Source of the DNA: Candidatus Hemicellulosilyticus sp. P3
GTDB taxonomy: Bacteria > Bacteroidota > Bacteroidia > Bacteroidales > P3
Assembly: GCA_001543385.1 (NCBI GenBank)
Contig: LPNH01000002.1
Span: 124,001 to 188,000, forward strand
Reading direction: 5' to 3'
Length of the DNA stretch: 64,000 bases
Shown here: positions 1 through 9,709 of the stretch, piece after piece
How positions within the stretch are numbered: position 1 is the first letter of the stretch
Layout of the letters: each line of letters starts with the position of its first letter
The notes under the pieces: model-generated
What the model saw: the letters and a program-made list of their open reading frames with translations, nothing else
Told to the model about the DNA's origin: nothing
The model's database searches: none
Position numbers and translations under genes: made by a program

Positions 1-188
1 CATCCTTTGAGGGTGATGGTGCGGGCTTGAACGCGACCTGCCAAAGAAATTAGGCAACCTGGCTGTGCGCATGTTCAAGGAAAACTTCCAGACGGAGAGT
101 TTCTTCGGCCGGAAATGGAGGGAGGTGCAGCGCCGTGTCAAAGGCGCCAAGGGTGCCGCCGGACGGCGCAGGCGTTGGAGCGTCGCCG
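1..188. other. window edge, no gene recognised
   Basis: This is the stretch downstream of the helicase gene. The plus strand has several early stops. On the minus strand one frame stays open until a stop at 50-52 and overlaps the helicase end in a different frame, but it has no recognisable domain or convincing start. It could be the remains of a longer helicase C-terminus. Confidence 0.4.
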
Positions 189-2348
189 CTACTGCAGGCC
201 TTGCGACTCGCGGTAGTCGGCGATGAGGTCGAGGAGGACTTTTCCGTAGCGCTCGATGGTCTTGGGGCCTACCCCGGAAACGGCACGCAGCTGGGCGACG
301 GTGCGCGGCATGGCTGAGGCGACGGAGAGCAGGGTGCGTTGTGTCAGGATGTGGAATGCGGGCACTCCTTGCCGTTGACATTCCTCTCTACGCCACGCTT
401 TGATCAGCTGGACCAGGTCATCCGGGGCCGGCACCGGACTGCCGGCGGCATGGGAGGCATCGCCTTGACGGCTGCGCCTGTCGGCATTTTTCTTGGGGGC
501 AGGCTCGCCGCTGTCCAGCATGGCGGCGGCTTTGGCCTGCTGGTAGCCGCCGATGGTGAATCCTTGAACGGCGACATGGTGCAAGCAGCGAATACGCACA
601 CGTAGCTGCTGTGTGATCTGTGCGACCAAGTTGTCGTAATTTTTGTTGAGCTCGCGGTTGTCGATCTCCAAGTGCGACAGGGTGTCCCAGTCGGACACGA
701 GGGCGGCAAGGGTGTCGAGGTAGTAGCGGCAGCCTTTGGCCACACGGTCGGAAAGCTGCGTCTCGTCGCCGGAGGCGACAAGGTGCATGAGCTGGCGATC
801 AAAACGTCCGGAGACTTCGCTCAGTTGAAGGATGGTGGCGTGATGGCTATGGAATTTTGCGGCCTCGGCAGGATAGAGTTTGCGCAGGCGGGTTTGGAAC
901 AGGATGTCGAGGTGCTCGCCATAACGCGCCAGTGCGTCGATGTTGAAGAGTTCCTGCAACAGCTGCAGCCGGTACTGAAGGCGATGACTGTCCAGCTGCT
1001 GCTGCAATTGTTCAAGCGGAGCCGCGGACTGGCAGAAGCGGTCCACCTCGGCGCTGTCGGGCAGACAGTTGTTGCCGATGGGCGAACGCAGTGTCAAGCC
1101 CTCCAAGGTGCGGCAACGGCTCAGGGCCACGTAGACTTGGCCGTAGGTGAATGCGTCGGCAGCGTCGACGGCCACGCGGTCGAATGTGAGCCCCTGCGCT
1201 TTGTGGATGGTGACAGCCCAAGCGAGACGCAACGGTATCTGGACGAACACGCCGTCGACCTGCTGGCGTATGGAGTGGTCGGTGCCGATTTCGTAACGGA
1301 TGTTTTCCCACCGCTCGCGGGGTACGACGATTTCGCCTCCATCGTCGCAGGCGACGGTGGCCTGCAACCCATCCTCGCCACAGTCGACACTGGTCACGGT
1401 GGCCATCATGCCGTTGTAGTAGCGACGGGCGCCGGAGCTGTCGTTTTTGACGAACATGACACGGGCCCCCACTTTCAATTCAAGGTGAGGGTCGGTCGGG
1501 GCGGAGCTGTCGGAGAAGTTGCCGCTGACTTTTGCGTCAAAGATGTAGGAGCGTCCGCGCAGGGCATCCAGATGTTGGCGATTGACGCGGTCGGCCTGGT
1601 GGTTGTGGGTGGTGAGCAGGATGGGATCGGGCTCGGCACGGCGGTGGAAGAGACCCTGTTTTCGGGGCGGCGCGTCGGGCTGCAGCCGGGCATTCAACGC
1701 CGCCAAAGCATCGGCGTCGAGATTGTTGTCGCGCACTTTGTTCAAGAGTGCTACAAAACGGGCATCCTGCTGCCGGAAGACCTGGGTGAGCTCAACGGTG
1801 CTGTAGCCCAGTCTTTGCAACGCCTTGCTGCTGAAGAAATATGGCGACGCATAGACGCGCTGAATGTAGGGTTGTTCGTCGTCGGTGACGACGGGCGCAA
1901 GCTGGTGTACGTCGCCGATGAGGAGCAGCTGGACACCGCCGAACGGCCGCGACGAGCGACGATAGCGACGGAGGGAGGCGTCGACCGCGTCGAGCAGGTC
2001 GGCTCGCACCATGGAGACCTCGTCGATGATGAGCAGCTCCAGTGTGCGGATAATGTCGATCTTGTTTTTACGCAGCTGGCTGTGACGGCCGGGTGACTGG
2101 TAGTCTGTCACCAGTTCGGGCACGTCGGGAAGATACGGACAGAAGGGAAGCTGGAAGAAGGAGTGAATGGTGACACCACCGGCATTGATGGCGGCCACGC
2201 CCGTGGGCGCCATCACGACATGCCTCTTGGGCGTGGTGGCTGCGATGTGGTGCAGAAAGGTGGTCTTGCCCGTGCCCGCCTTGCCGGTCAGAAATAGCGA
2301 GACCGACGTCTCGTTGACATAGTGTTCCGCCAGTTGAAGAGGAGTCAT
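189..2348 (-). CDS. HRDC-domain AAA helicase (PIF1/RecD-like)
   Basis: A 719-residue superfamily 1 DNA helicase of the type common in Bacteroidota. Walker A (GKAGTGKTT) is at residues 22-30, Walker B (LLIIDE) at 105-110, followed by a GDVHQL motif and the late helicase motif VTIHKAQG near residue 380. The last ~75 residues are an HRDC nucleic-acid-binding domain with a helix-hairpin-helix-like VSGVGPKTIERYG. The protein should unwind DNA during repair or replication; its exact partner is not visible. Family members often carry a further C-terminal HTH region, which is absent here: the frame stops at 189. The ATG start sits directly before the P-loop domain, as in the family. Confidence 0.9.
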   Translation of the reverse strand: MTPLQLAEHYVNETSVSLFLTGKAGTGKTTFLHHIAATTPKRHVVMAPTGVAAINAGGVTIHSFFQLPFCPYLPDVPELVTDYQSPGRHSQLRKNKIDIIRTLELLIIDEVSMVRADLLDAVDASLRRYRRSSRPFGGVQLLLIGDVHQLAPVVTDDEQPYIQRVYASPYFFSSKALQRLGYSTVELTQVFRQQDARFVALLNKVRDNNLDADALAALNARLQPDAPPRKQGLFHRRAEPDPILLTTHNHQADRVNRQHLDALRGRSYIFDAKVSGNFSDSSAPTDPHLELKVGARVMFVKNDSSGARRYYNGMMATVTSVDCGEDGLQATVACDDGGEIVVPRERWENIRYEIGTDHSIRQQVDGVFVQIPLRLAWAVTIHKAQGLTFDRVAVDAADAFTYGQVYVALSRCRTLEGLTLRSPIGNNCLPDSAEVDRFCQSAAPLEQLQQQLDSHRLQYRLQLLQELFNIDALARYGEHLDILFQTRLRKLYPAEAAKFHSHHATILQLSEVSGRFDRQLMHLVASGDETQLSDRVAKGCRYYLDTLAALVSDWDTLSHLEIDNRELNKNYDNLVAQITQQLRVRIRCLHHVAVQGFTIGGYQQAKAAAMLDSGEPAPKKNADRRSRQGDASHAAGSPVPAPDDLVQLIKAWRREECQRQGVPAFHILTQRTLLSVASAMPRTVAQLRAVSGVGPKTIERYGKVLLDLIADYRESQGLQ

Positions 2349-2403
2349 GATGCGTAAGTCCGGAAAACACCGGGATGAAGCTATATCGAGCTAACAGCCT
2401 TAT

Positions 2404-3960
2404 TTAACTGACAGGCCAACGGCGGTCGATGGTAAAGCTCATGGGCGAGACTTTGAGCAGCGGTGCGAACTGAAGACGTTTCCATTCGTTGGCGGCAACT
2501 TTGCGGAGCACACCCGCGACCAGGTCGGCATCGTAGCCCTCGGCGACAATCTCGTCTGCGCAGAGCTGCTCTTCGATATGCAGATTCAGAATGGCATCAA
2601 GAAGAGCATAGTCGGGCAGCGAGTCGCTGTCTTTCTGCCCGGGACGCAACTCGGCAGAGGGGGCTTTGTCGATGGTATGCTGCGGAATGCGCTCTCCTTC
2701 CCGGTTGATGTAGTTGCACAACTCGTAGACTTCGGTCTTGTAGAGGTCGCCAATGACGCTGACGGCTCCGCAGCTGTCACCGTAAAGGGTGCCGTAGCCC
2801 ATGGCCGCCTCGCTCTTGTTGGTGGTGTTCAGCGCCAAGGCTCCGAACTTGTTGGCATAGCTCATAACGATGACGCCGCGCAGGCGGGCCTGCATGTTCT
2901 CCTCGGTGACATCCTCAGCGCGGCTGCCGAAAAGGGGTTGCATGGTGGCACGCAAAGTGTCGAAAAGGGGCTTGATGGGCACGATGTCGTATTGGATGCC
3001 CAGATTGCGGGCCAGCGTCTCGGCATCGGTGACGGAATGGTCGGTGGAATATTGCGACGGCATCAGTATGCCGTGGACATTTTCGGCCCCCAGCGCATCG
3101 ACGGCCAGGGTGCATACGAGTGCCGAATCGACACCGCCGCTCAAGCCCAGCACTGCACGGCTGAGACCGTTTTTGGAGAAGTAGTCGCGCAAGCCGGTCA
3201 CCAAGGCCCGGTGGACCAACTCGACAGCCTCGGGCTTGGGGTCGTCGACAGCATTGATGACTTGCAGGTCAACGGTGGCGGATGTCGCCTCGAAGTATGG
3301 GAATTGGCTCAGAATACCGCCTGCCGCGTTAAGGGCCATCGAACCGCCCGCGTACAACAGCGGTCCCTCGCCGCCGACTCGGTTTACAAACACCAGCGAC
3401 GCATTGAGATTCTCGACAATCTTGGTCATCCGGTAACGGATGCGGTAAGGTTTGTTGTAATCGAACGTGTTGCATCCGCAGCAGACAACCATGTCGGGCT
3501 GCACGGCATGCGACTTGGCCAGCTCCTTCAAGTCTTCGTAGAAACCGATGGCAATCTGCTGGTTCTGGAACTGGATGAACTGCACGCCGTCGCCGCGCAC
3601 AAAATATTTCTGCTCGTCGGGAGCCAGATATTTCTTGGTGACGATGCCTCGGATGGCATTGTTCTGAACAAAGACGACGGCGTTGCATAACCCTTTGTCC
3701 TGAATCTGCAAGGGCAGCCCCACCAGAAAAGCTCGGTGCTCGGAATGCTGCACAAGTTCCTGCAAGGCCGACTGGGCCCGTTTCTGCAGGTCTGTGTAGG
3801 CGGCGGCGGCATGAAGGGGATAGCCGCAGAGTGTGCAAGCGGGAAAAACCGTCAGCAATGCGTCGCGCGAGGCGGGCTGGTTCAACTCGTCAAGAATCCA
3901 CTGCAAATTGGCTTCAGGCTGAGCCGTCAAGATGTCATGTTGTACGATATGGACGTTCAC
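2404..3960 (-). CDS. nadE: NAD+ synthase, two-domain form with degenerate glutaminase site
   Basis: Makes NAD+ from deamido-NAD+, ATP and a nitrogen donor. An N-terminal nitrilase-like glutaminase domain (about 1-235) is fused to an NAD synthetase domain (about 245-518). The synthetase P-loop LGLSGGVDSA at 272-281 and the downstream GDLYKTEVYEL and DSLPDY segments look intact. The glutaminase triad does not: the expected Glu in FPE is Ala41 (FPACTLCGYP), the Lys is kept (KKYL, 109-110), and the Cys of CED is Tyr141 (GFYEDL). Glutamine hydrolysis is therefore probably lost and free ammonia used, which is inference. The start codon is GTG, with no better in-frame ATG nearby. At 518 residues it is a little shorter than usual glutamine-dependent NadE. 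Confidence 0.9.
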   Translation of the reverse strand: MNVHIVQHDILTAQPEANLQWILDELNQPASRDALLTVFPACTLCGYPLHAAAAYTDLQKRAQSALQELVQHSEHRAFLVGLPLQIQDKGLCNAVVFVQNNAIRGIVTKKYLAPDEQKYFVRGDGVQFIQFQNQQIAIGFYEDLKELAKSHAVQPDMVVCCGCNTFDYNKPYRIRYRMTKIVENLNASLVFVNRVGGEGPLLYAGGSMALNAAGGILSQFPYFEATSATVDLQVINAVDDPKPEAVELVHRALVTGLRDYFSKNGLSRAVLGLSGGVDSALVCTLAVDALGAENVHGILMPSQYSTDHSVTDAETLARNLGIQYDIVPIKPLFDTLRATMQPLFGSRAEDVTEENMQARLRGVIVMSYANKFGALALNTTNKSEAAMGYGTLYGDSCGAVSVIGDLYKTEVYELCNYINREGERIPQHTIDKAPSAELRPGQKDSDSLPDYALLDAILNLHIEEQLCADEIVAEGYDADLVAGVLRKVAANEWKRLQFAPLLKVSPMSFTIDRRWPVS

Positions 3961-4011
3961 GGGGCGTATAATTTAAGGACTAACGATCATTCAATAAGCA
4001 ACGGCCGGCTG

Positions 4012-5064
4012 TCAGGGGCGGGTGCGGCGGGCACGCAACTGCACACTCTGCTTGAGCTGTTGGTGGAACCAGCCGTTGAGCTGAGCTGAATTGGAAAGAC
4101 GCAGCTGCTGCATACGCCGCCGCGACGGCAAGCAGGCGATGTCAAAATCGGCATCCGGACCGGTGACGAAAAAGTAGTCGGATGTGAAAAGCGGAATCAT
4201 CTCATCGAGCAAGTTGCACACCACTTGAAGGCTCGTGTCATTGCCAAGACAAAGACGCGGCACAGATGAACCGTCACACTTCAACGAGGGGAACGCCGAC
4301 ACGACACTACGGCAGCATTGCGGATTGTCAACGGAAGGGATAATGTCTATATGGCGGGCTGCTGCGTAGGAGACAATGGTGCCGACCTCGCTTGTCGACA
4401 ACAGGGCGTCAAGCTGCGGATAGCGCACCGACTCGACAAGCCATAGCGCACTGTCACAGAGATGCCATATCAGCCGGTTGACACGCATCGAAGCCAGAGA
4501 ATCGAGCATGGACTTCATGTGCTTGACCGAATGAAAGGCCTCCGTCGGCAAGTGCGCCTCACGCCACGCCGTGTCCGGATAGTCGAGGATGATTCCGCAG
4601 GGTAGGTTGATCTGACGGTAGCGACGGCGCATCACATCGCGGGGAAGAAGGCGGAAAAGGGTCTGACAGGCATAAAACAGACCCGTCTCCGTATTGGCCG
4701 AGATTGTGATCCCGTCGGGACATATATCAACAAGAAAACCTTCGTCGCCCAACTCCTCGTTGGGGGTGTCGTAAAGCGAGAAAGTCAGTGCATCGGGCAC
4801 CGCTCCGGCCACGGGAGCCGGTTTCAGGTGCATCTTGCGCAACATTGCAACAACGTAGCGTGCCGTGGCCGAGTTCGGACTCAGCCGCTCAAAGCATATT
4901 TCAACCGGTGTGTTGAGAACGAAGACTCCATCCTTGGGATGGACAAAGACGGGGGTCGGTTCAACATCAAGTGACTCAATATCAGCCGTCTTGCCGCAGG
5001 CAACAAACAGCAGGCAAAGCAACACACATGTTGTCAATAGAGTACAACTGAAAAACCTGGCCAT
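4012..5064 (-). CDS. truncated, probably inactive GH20-like lipoprotein
   Basis: A lipoprotein signal peptide ends at Cys23 (LLFVAC). Residues ~30-150 resemble the N-terminal domain of family 20 beta-hexosaminidases, ending in a typical TETGLFYACQTLFRLLP stretch. Residues 165-310 follow the start of the catalytic barrel, but key positions are changed: the usual HLTDDQGWR reads HLCDSALWL (201-209), and the usual GGDE catalytic pair region reads TGPDADFD (301-308). The protein ends at 350 residues, while active family members usually exceed 500. I infer a non-catalytic relic or a sugar-binding derivative on the outer membrane. A TAnnTTTG box lies just upstream. Confidence 0.7.
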   Translation of the reverse strand: MARFFSCTLLTTCVLLCLLFVACGKTADIESLDVEPTPVFVHPKDGVFVLNTPVEICFERLSPNSATARYVVAMLRKMHLKPAPVAGAVPDALTFSLYDTPNEELGDEGFLVDICPDGITISANTETGLFYACQTLFRLLPRDVMRRRYRQINLPCGIILDYPDTAWREAHLPTEAFHSVKHMKSMLDSLASMRVNRLIWHLCDSALWLVESVRYPQLDALLSTSEVGTIVSYAAARHIDIIPSVDNPQCCRSVVSAFPSLKCDGSSVPRLCLGNDTSLQVVCNLLDEMIPLFTSDYFFVTGPDADFDIACLPSRRRMQQLRLSNSAQLNGWFHQQLKQSVQLRARRTRP

Positions 5065-5430
5065 CCACCTAAAGATTAAAAAGCAAAGTTACGAAAAAAT
5101 CATTACACGAATCTGTTCAATCTCATTGGTCGGTTTCGTCCCGACTTTAACCCGAATCAGTTTTTAGACCGACGTTTCATCATATTGTCCTCTTTTTGAG
5201 GGTCAGTTTATGCCATGCCGGCATTTCTTCCGGCATCGCGCCCTTTTCGCTCTCTTGCCGCGGTCTGCCATGCCCTCGGCTTTGAAGAGGCCCGACAACC
5301 CGAAACAACCACCATTCCGGTTTTAAGCCCAATGACCGGTCGGGGTTTTGGGAGGCCGGGGACGCGGATCTGCCGGTTTGTGTTCGCGACGGGCAATAAA
5401 AAGGGCGGCATCAGCGTTAATTAGGCACTT
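5065..5430. other. divergent intergenic region
   Basis: The gap between the GH20-like lipoprotein and the flippase. A minus-strand promoter box is visible at 5084-5091. Short open frames on both strands have no domain or start context. I see no clear plus-strand TAnnTTTG box for the flippase. Confidence 0.5.
5084..5091 (-). promoter_or_regulatory. TAnnTTTG -7 box before the GH20-like gene
   Basis: The minus strand reads TAACTTTG 20 bases upstream of the start codon. This matches the Bacteroidota primary-sigma -7 consensus; the predicted leader is short. Confidence 0.5.
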
Positions 5431-6936
5431 ATGGCTTCTTCTATCAAAAAGCTTCTTTCCGAATCGGTTATCTATGGGCTGAGCAGTATTGTGGGGCGGT
5501 TTTTGAACTATCTGTTGGTGCCGCTTTACACTTACCGTCTTGCCGCCGCCAGCGGCGACTACGGTGTCATCACGAATATTTATGCCTATACGGCGTTACT
5601 GCTGGTGATATTGACATTCGGCATGGAGACCACTTTTTTTTATTTTGCCAACAAGCCCGGTGTCGACGCCCGGCGTGCTTTTTCAACGGCGCTGGGCAGC
5701 GTGGGGGTGGTGGCGGCGGTTTTTGTGGCGGCGGTGCTGACTTTTATCCATCCGATAGCGCAGGCGCTGGGGTACGAGTCTCACCCTGAATATTTGCGTA
5801 TGATGGCTTTCGTGGTGGCCATCGACGCTTTTCAAGCCATCCTGTTCGCGTGGCTTCGCCACTGCGGCCGGGCGTGGAAATTTGCACTGCTGAAACTTCT
5901 CTTTATTGTCTCCAATATCGGTCTGAACCTCTTTGTCTTTCTGCTGGCACCAAGCCTGGCGGAACAGGGGGCGCCGCTGACAGGCTGGTATGACAGCAGC
6001 CGCATGGTGAGTTATGTATTCGCTATCAACCTGATATGCACAGCCTCTGTCACTCTGGGCTTCCTGCCCGAGCTGCGCTGTCTGCGGCTGGGGATAGACC
6101 GCGAACTGCTGCGTCAGATGCTGCGCTATACGTGGCCGCTACTGTTGCTGGGCGTGGTGGGCATATTGAACCAAGTGGCTGACAAGATCTGTTTCCGCTT
6201 TCTCGTTCCCGGACATGAGGGGGAGGTGCAGCTGGGCATCTACGGCGCATGTGTGAAGATTGCCATGATTATGGCGATGATCACCCAAGCCTTCCGCTAT
6301 GCTTATGAACCTTTTGTGTTCGGCAACAGCCGCAACGGCGACAACCGGGAGACGCAGGCCAAGGTGATGAAGTTTTTTGTCATTTTCACTTTGCTGGCGT
6401 TTTTGTGCGTGGTGTGTACGACCGATGTGCTGCGTTATATTATCCAACGGCAGTACTGGGAGGGGCTGCGGGCGGTGCCTGTTGTCATGATGGCCGAGAT
6501 CTTTATGGGTGTCTATTTCAACCTCTCATTCTGGTATAAGCTGACTGCGCAGACATGGTGGGGCGCCGTCATGTCGGCCATCGGCTGCGTGGCGATGCTG
6601 GCGGTCAATATTATTTTTGTGCCGCGTTATGGATATATGGCCTGCGCCTGGGGCGGATTTACAGGTTATGCGGTTTGCATGACGCTATCCTATTGCATCG
6701 GACAACGCAAATATGCCGTGCCCTACCCTGTCCGGAGCATTGCACTCTATTTCGCCGTGGCGCTGGCGCTCTATTGGGCCGCCACCCGGATACAGATGCC
6801 GAACCCTGTGGCCAACACCGCGGTACGATGCACTCTGTTGGCACCGTATCTGGCCGTGGTGCTGGCTTTGGAACGGGAGAGTGTGCGGCAGATCATTTCA
6901 AAACTGAAAAAAAGAAGTTTAAGCCTCAAAAAATAA
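5431..6936 (+). CDS. polysaccharide flippase (Wzx/MOP-type oligosaccharide transporter)
   Basis: A 501-residue multi-span membrane protein that starts with the usual short cytoplasmic lead (KKLLSESVIYGLSSIVGRF) of Bacteroidota lipopolysaccharide flippases. About a dozen to fourteen hydrophobic helices are visible. It should move lipid-linked oligosaccharides across the inner membrane. The small lipoprotein gene follows after 10 bases and is probably cotranscribed. A sugar-phosphate transferase (12.7 kb) and two glycosyltransferases (29-31 kb) are elsewhere in the window, not in one operon. Substrate unknown. Confidence 0.88.
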   Translation: MASSIKKLLSESVIYGLSSIVGRFLNYLLVPLYTYRLAAASGDYGVITNIYAYTALLLVILTFGMETTFFYFANKPGVDARRAFSTALGSVGVVAAVFVAAVLTFIHPIAQALGYESHPEYLRMMAFVVAIDAFQAILFAWLRHCGRAWKFALLKLLFIVSNIGLNLFVFLLAPSLAEQGAPLTGWYDSSRMVSYVFAINLICTASVTLGFLPELRCLRLGIDRELLRQMLRYTWPLLLLGVVGILNQVADKICFRFLVPGHEGEVQLGIYGACVKIAMIMAMITQAFRYAYEPFVFGNSRNGDNRETQAKVMKFFVIFTLLAFLCVVCTTDVLRYIIQRQYWEGLRAVPVVMMAEIFMGVYFNLSFWYKLTAQTWWGAVMSAIGCVAMLAVNIIFVPRYGYMACAWGGFTGYAVCMTLSYCIGQRKYAVPYPVRSIALYFAVALALYWAATRIQMPNPVANTAVRCTLLAPYLAVVLALERESVRQIISKLKKRSLSLKK

Positions 6937-6946
6937 AATCATATTT

Positions 6947-7162
6947 ATGAATAAGCCCGTCAAGATAACGGCAATGCTGATGCTGGTCGCGATGGCCGGC
7001 TGCCTGATGAGCGGATGCCGCAAGCAGTGTGCCTGCATTCACAATAACGGCACGATTATTTATTATAACAAGAGTGAGGTGGAGGATATCAACGGGGGCA
7101 GTTGCAGCGGCATGAAGTACCAATCGGGGGTGGAATATTATGTCGCCTGCGACTGGGAGTAG
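6947..7162 (+). CDS. small cysteine-rich lipoprotein
   Basis: 71 residues with a lipoprotein signal peptide (lipobox LMSGC; Cys24 would be the acylated residue). The mature part is about 48 residues and holds several further cysteines (RKQCACIHN, GGSCSGM, VACDWE), which suggests disulfides in the periplasm or at the surface. It lies 10 bases after the flippase gene on the same strand, so cotranscription is likely. I do not recognise the family. Confidence 0.65.
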   Translation: MNKPVKITAMLMLVAMAGCLMSGCRKQCACIHNNGTIIYYNKSEVEDINGGSCSGMKYQSGVEYYVACDWE

Positions 7163-7219
7163 ACAGGGCCGGAAGCGGATGGGGCGGGAGGGTTTCAGAC
7201 ACACTCGGACACTGTGTCT

Positions 7220-9664
7220 TTAGAGGGAGCGGAGTATTTCTTCGAGCGCCACGTCGTCGTGCACCAGCACCTCGCGGGGTTTGGCTCCATTGTAGGGACC
7301 GACGATGCCGGCAGCCTCAAGCTGGTCAATAATGCGTCCCGCCCGGTTGTAGCCCAGCTGCAGTTTGCGCTGAAGGAGCGAGGTGGAGCCGAACTGGGAG
7401 GAGACGACAAGACGCGCCGCATCGTTGAAGAATTCGTCTTTTTGTTTGGGGTCGAACTCTTTGTTCGGCTCTTCGTTTTCGTCGAGATATTCGGGCAGAA
7501 GGAATCCGTCGGGGTAGCCGCGCTGGCCGCCGATGAAGTCCGCCAGACGCTCTATCTCCTCGGTCTCGATGAGGGCGCACTGCAAGCGCACCATGTCGGC
7601 ACCGGAGAGGGAGATGAGCATGTCGCCGCGTCCGATGAGCCGCTGCGCCCCGCTGGCGTCAAGGATGGTGCGCGAGTCGACGCCGCTGGTGACTTTGAAG
7701 GCGATGCGTGCCGGGAAATTGGCCTTAATGGTGCCGGTGATGATGTTGGCCGTGGGACGCTGGGTGGCAATGATGAGGTGGATGCCCACAGCACGCGCCA
7801 GCTGCGCCAGGCGGCAGATGGGGGTCTCGACCTCTTTGCCCGCCGTCATGATAAGGTCGGCAAATTCGTCTATCACCAGCACGATGTAGGGCAGGTAGCG
7901 ATGGCCGTTCTCGGGGTTGAGATGCCGGTGCACGAACTTGTCGTTGTATTCGGTTATCTTGCGCACCTGCGCTGTCTTCAGCAGGTCGTAGCGCTGGTCC
8001 ATCTCGATGCAGAGGGAGTTGAGTGTGCGCACAACTTTCTTCACGTCGGTGATGATGGCCTCCTCGCTGTCGGGCAGCTTTGCCAGATAATGACGCTCTA
8101 TCTTGCTGTAGAGGGAGAGTTCCACTTTTTTGGGGTCGACCATGACGAACTTCAGCTCCGAGGGGTGCTTTTTGTAAAGCAACGACGAGATGACGGCATT
8201 CAGGCCGACAGATTTACCGGTGCCGGTCGCTCCGGCCATCAGCAGGTGGGGCATCTTGGCCAAGTCGGTGACGTAGGGCTCGTTGGAGATGGTCTTGCCC
8301 AGCGCGACGGGCAGTTCCATCTTGGCGCTGCCCCGGAAAGCGGAGCTCTCCAGCATGGTCTTCATGGAGACGATCTGAGGCTTGGCGTTGGGCACCTCGA
8401 TGCCCACGGTGCCTTTGCCGGGTATAGGGGCGATAATACGTATTCCCAACGCCGAAAGCGAAAGGGCAATATCGTCTTCCAGACCTTTGATTTTGGAAAT
8501 GCGGACACCTGCAGCGGGTTTGATTTCGTAGAGTGTCACTGTGGGGCCGGGCGAGGCGGCTATCTCCACTATCTCTATGCCGTAATCACGCAGTGTGCTG
8601 ACGATGCGGTCTTTGTTGGCGACAAGTTCCTCGCTGGTGACACGGACATTGCGCTGCTCCCAGTCCTGCAACATGTCGGTCGAAGGCATCTGGAAGTCCC
8701 GCAGGTCGAGATGCGGGTCGTAGAGTGAGTCGATGGATCCGTAGCGGGGTTCTTCTGCAGGCGGATCTGCCTCGGAGACGGATTCGGCATCGGGCAGGGG
8801 GACTGCAGGCGACTGGTTGTCGACAATGGTGAACGTGACTTCATCCGGCGCCTGGTCGGCCGGCTCGACCGGCTCCGGGGGCTGCGGCTTGCCCTGCACT
8901 TTTTCGACAAGTTGCACGAATGCATCGTCAATACCGAAGGTTGAATCGTCGTCGGCTGTAAAATCGACCCCCGGATCGTCGGTGTTGTCCGGGCTGTCGG
9001 CAACTGTAGCGGTGTCAGCGAAGGGGTCGGAGTTGTCAAACGCGAAGCTGTCGGTTATGACCGGCGCGGGTGTCTGCGATGTCGGTTTTCCGGCAGAAGG
9101 CTTTCGGGGTGGTCGCGCCGGAAGCAACCGGCTCAGATCCGGAGTCCGGAACTGCACTTTGTGAACAAAGATGAGAAACACGACTGCGAGGAAGGCCATG
9201 AGGACCAAGGTCCCCCAACGGATGAGATGGTGCAACAGTCCGGCAAAGACGATGCCGATGCCGGCGTAGTTCTCGAAGAGATCGTTTTTCACCCATACGC
9301 CGGCGATGTAGCCCAATGTGGTGGAGAGCCAGATGGTCCAGAACGCGACCACCCCCACGATGCGGGGCCATGGCAGCAGCGTGTGTCCCCACAGCCGGCA
9401 TCCATAAAGGAATACGAGCAGCACCAAACCCAACGAACCGATGCCGAAAAGTGTGTGCGTAAAGAAAAGCGCCACATGATGACCCAACACTCCCATCCAA
9501 TTGCCGTCAGGATCGGCGGCGCCGATGAAGAATGACAAGATGGATATCAACGAGAAAAAGCTGAACAGGATATAGACAGCGCCGCGCAGACGACGCCCGC
9601 GCTGAGACCGCCACCATTCTATGAAACGGGATGTCGGTTTCACCGATTTCTTCTTCTTTGCCAT
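7220..9664 (-). CDS. ftsK: DNA translocase FtsK/SpoIIIE
   Basis: An 814-residue septal DNA pump for chromosome segregation and dimer resolution. Four membrane helices fill the first ~180 residues. An acidic, proline-rich linker (~190-320) is followed by the RecA-like motor: Walker A GATGTGKS near residue 480, Walker B VLVIDEFADL near 595. The last ~65 residues form the winged-helix gamma domain that reads KOPS-type polarity sequences (SLLQRKLQLGYNRAGRI). The ATG start agrees with the basic N-terminus before the first helix. It is convergent with the small lipoprotein gene, 57 bases away. Confidence 0.95.
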   Translation of the reverse strand: MAKKKKSVKPTSRFIEWWRSQRGRRLRGAVYILFSFFSLISILSFFIGAADPDGNWMGVLGHHVALFFTHTLFGIGSLGLVLLVFLYGCRLWGHTLLPWPRIVGVVAFWTIWLSTTLGYIAGVWVKNDLFENYAGIGIVFAGLLHHLIRWGTLVLMAFLAVVFLIFVHKVQFRTPDLSRLLPARPPRKPSAGKPTSQTPAPVITDSFAFDNSDPFADTATVADSPDNTDDPGVDFTADDDSTFGIDDAFVQLVEKVQGKPQPPEPVEPADQAPDEVTFTIVDNQSPAVPLPDAESVSEADPPAEEPRYGSIDSLYDPHLDLRDFQMPSTDMLQDWEQRNVRVTSEELVANKDRIVSTLRDYGIEIVEIAASPGPTVTLYEIKPAAGVRISKIKGLEDDIALSLSALGIRIIAPIPGKGTVGIEVPNAKPQIVSMKTMLESSAFRGSAKMELPVALGKTISNEPYVTDLAKMPHLLMAGATGTGKSVGLNAVISSLLYKKHPSELKFVMVDPKKVELSLYSKIERHYLAKLPDSEEAIITDVKKVVRTLNSLCIEMDQRYDLLKTAQVRKITEYNDKFVHRHLNPENGHRYLPYIVLVIDEFADLIMTAGKEVETPICRLAQLARAVGIHLIIATQRPTANIITGTIKANFPARIAFKVTSGVDSRTILDASGAQRLIGRGDMLISLSGADMVRLQCALIETEEIERLADFIGGQRGYPDGFLLPEYLDENEEPNKEFDPKQKDEFFNDAARLVVSSQFGSTSLLQRKLQLGYNRAGRIIDQLEAAGIVGPYNGAKPREVLVHDDVALEEILRSL

Positions 9665-9709
9665 TTCCCGACGCTCAAATTATCTGATTTGCAGTGGTGT
9701 TCAGGTATC

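Noticed and set aside
672-2096. long plus-strand frame opposite the helicase
   Set aside because: Mirror frame of a well-conserved coding strand; no domain, no promoter, and codon pattern follows the opposite gene.
7214-8728. plus-strand frame opposite ftsK
   Set aside because: Shadow of ftsK.
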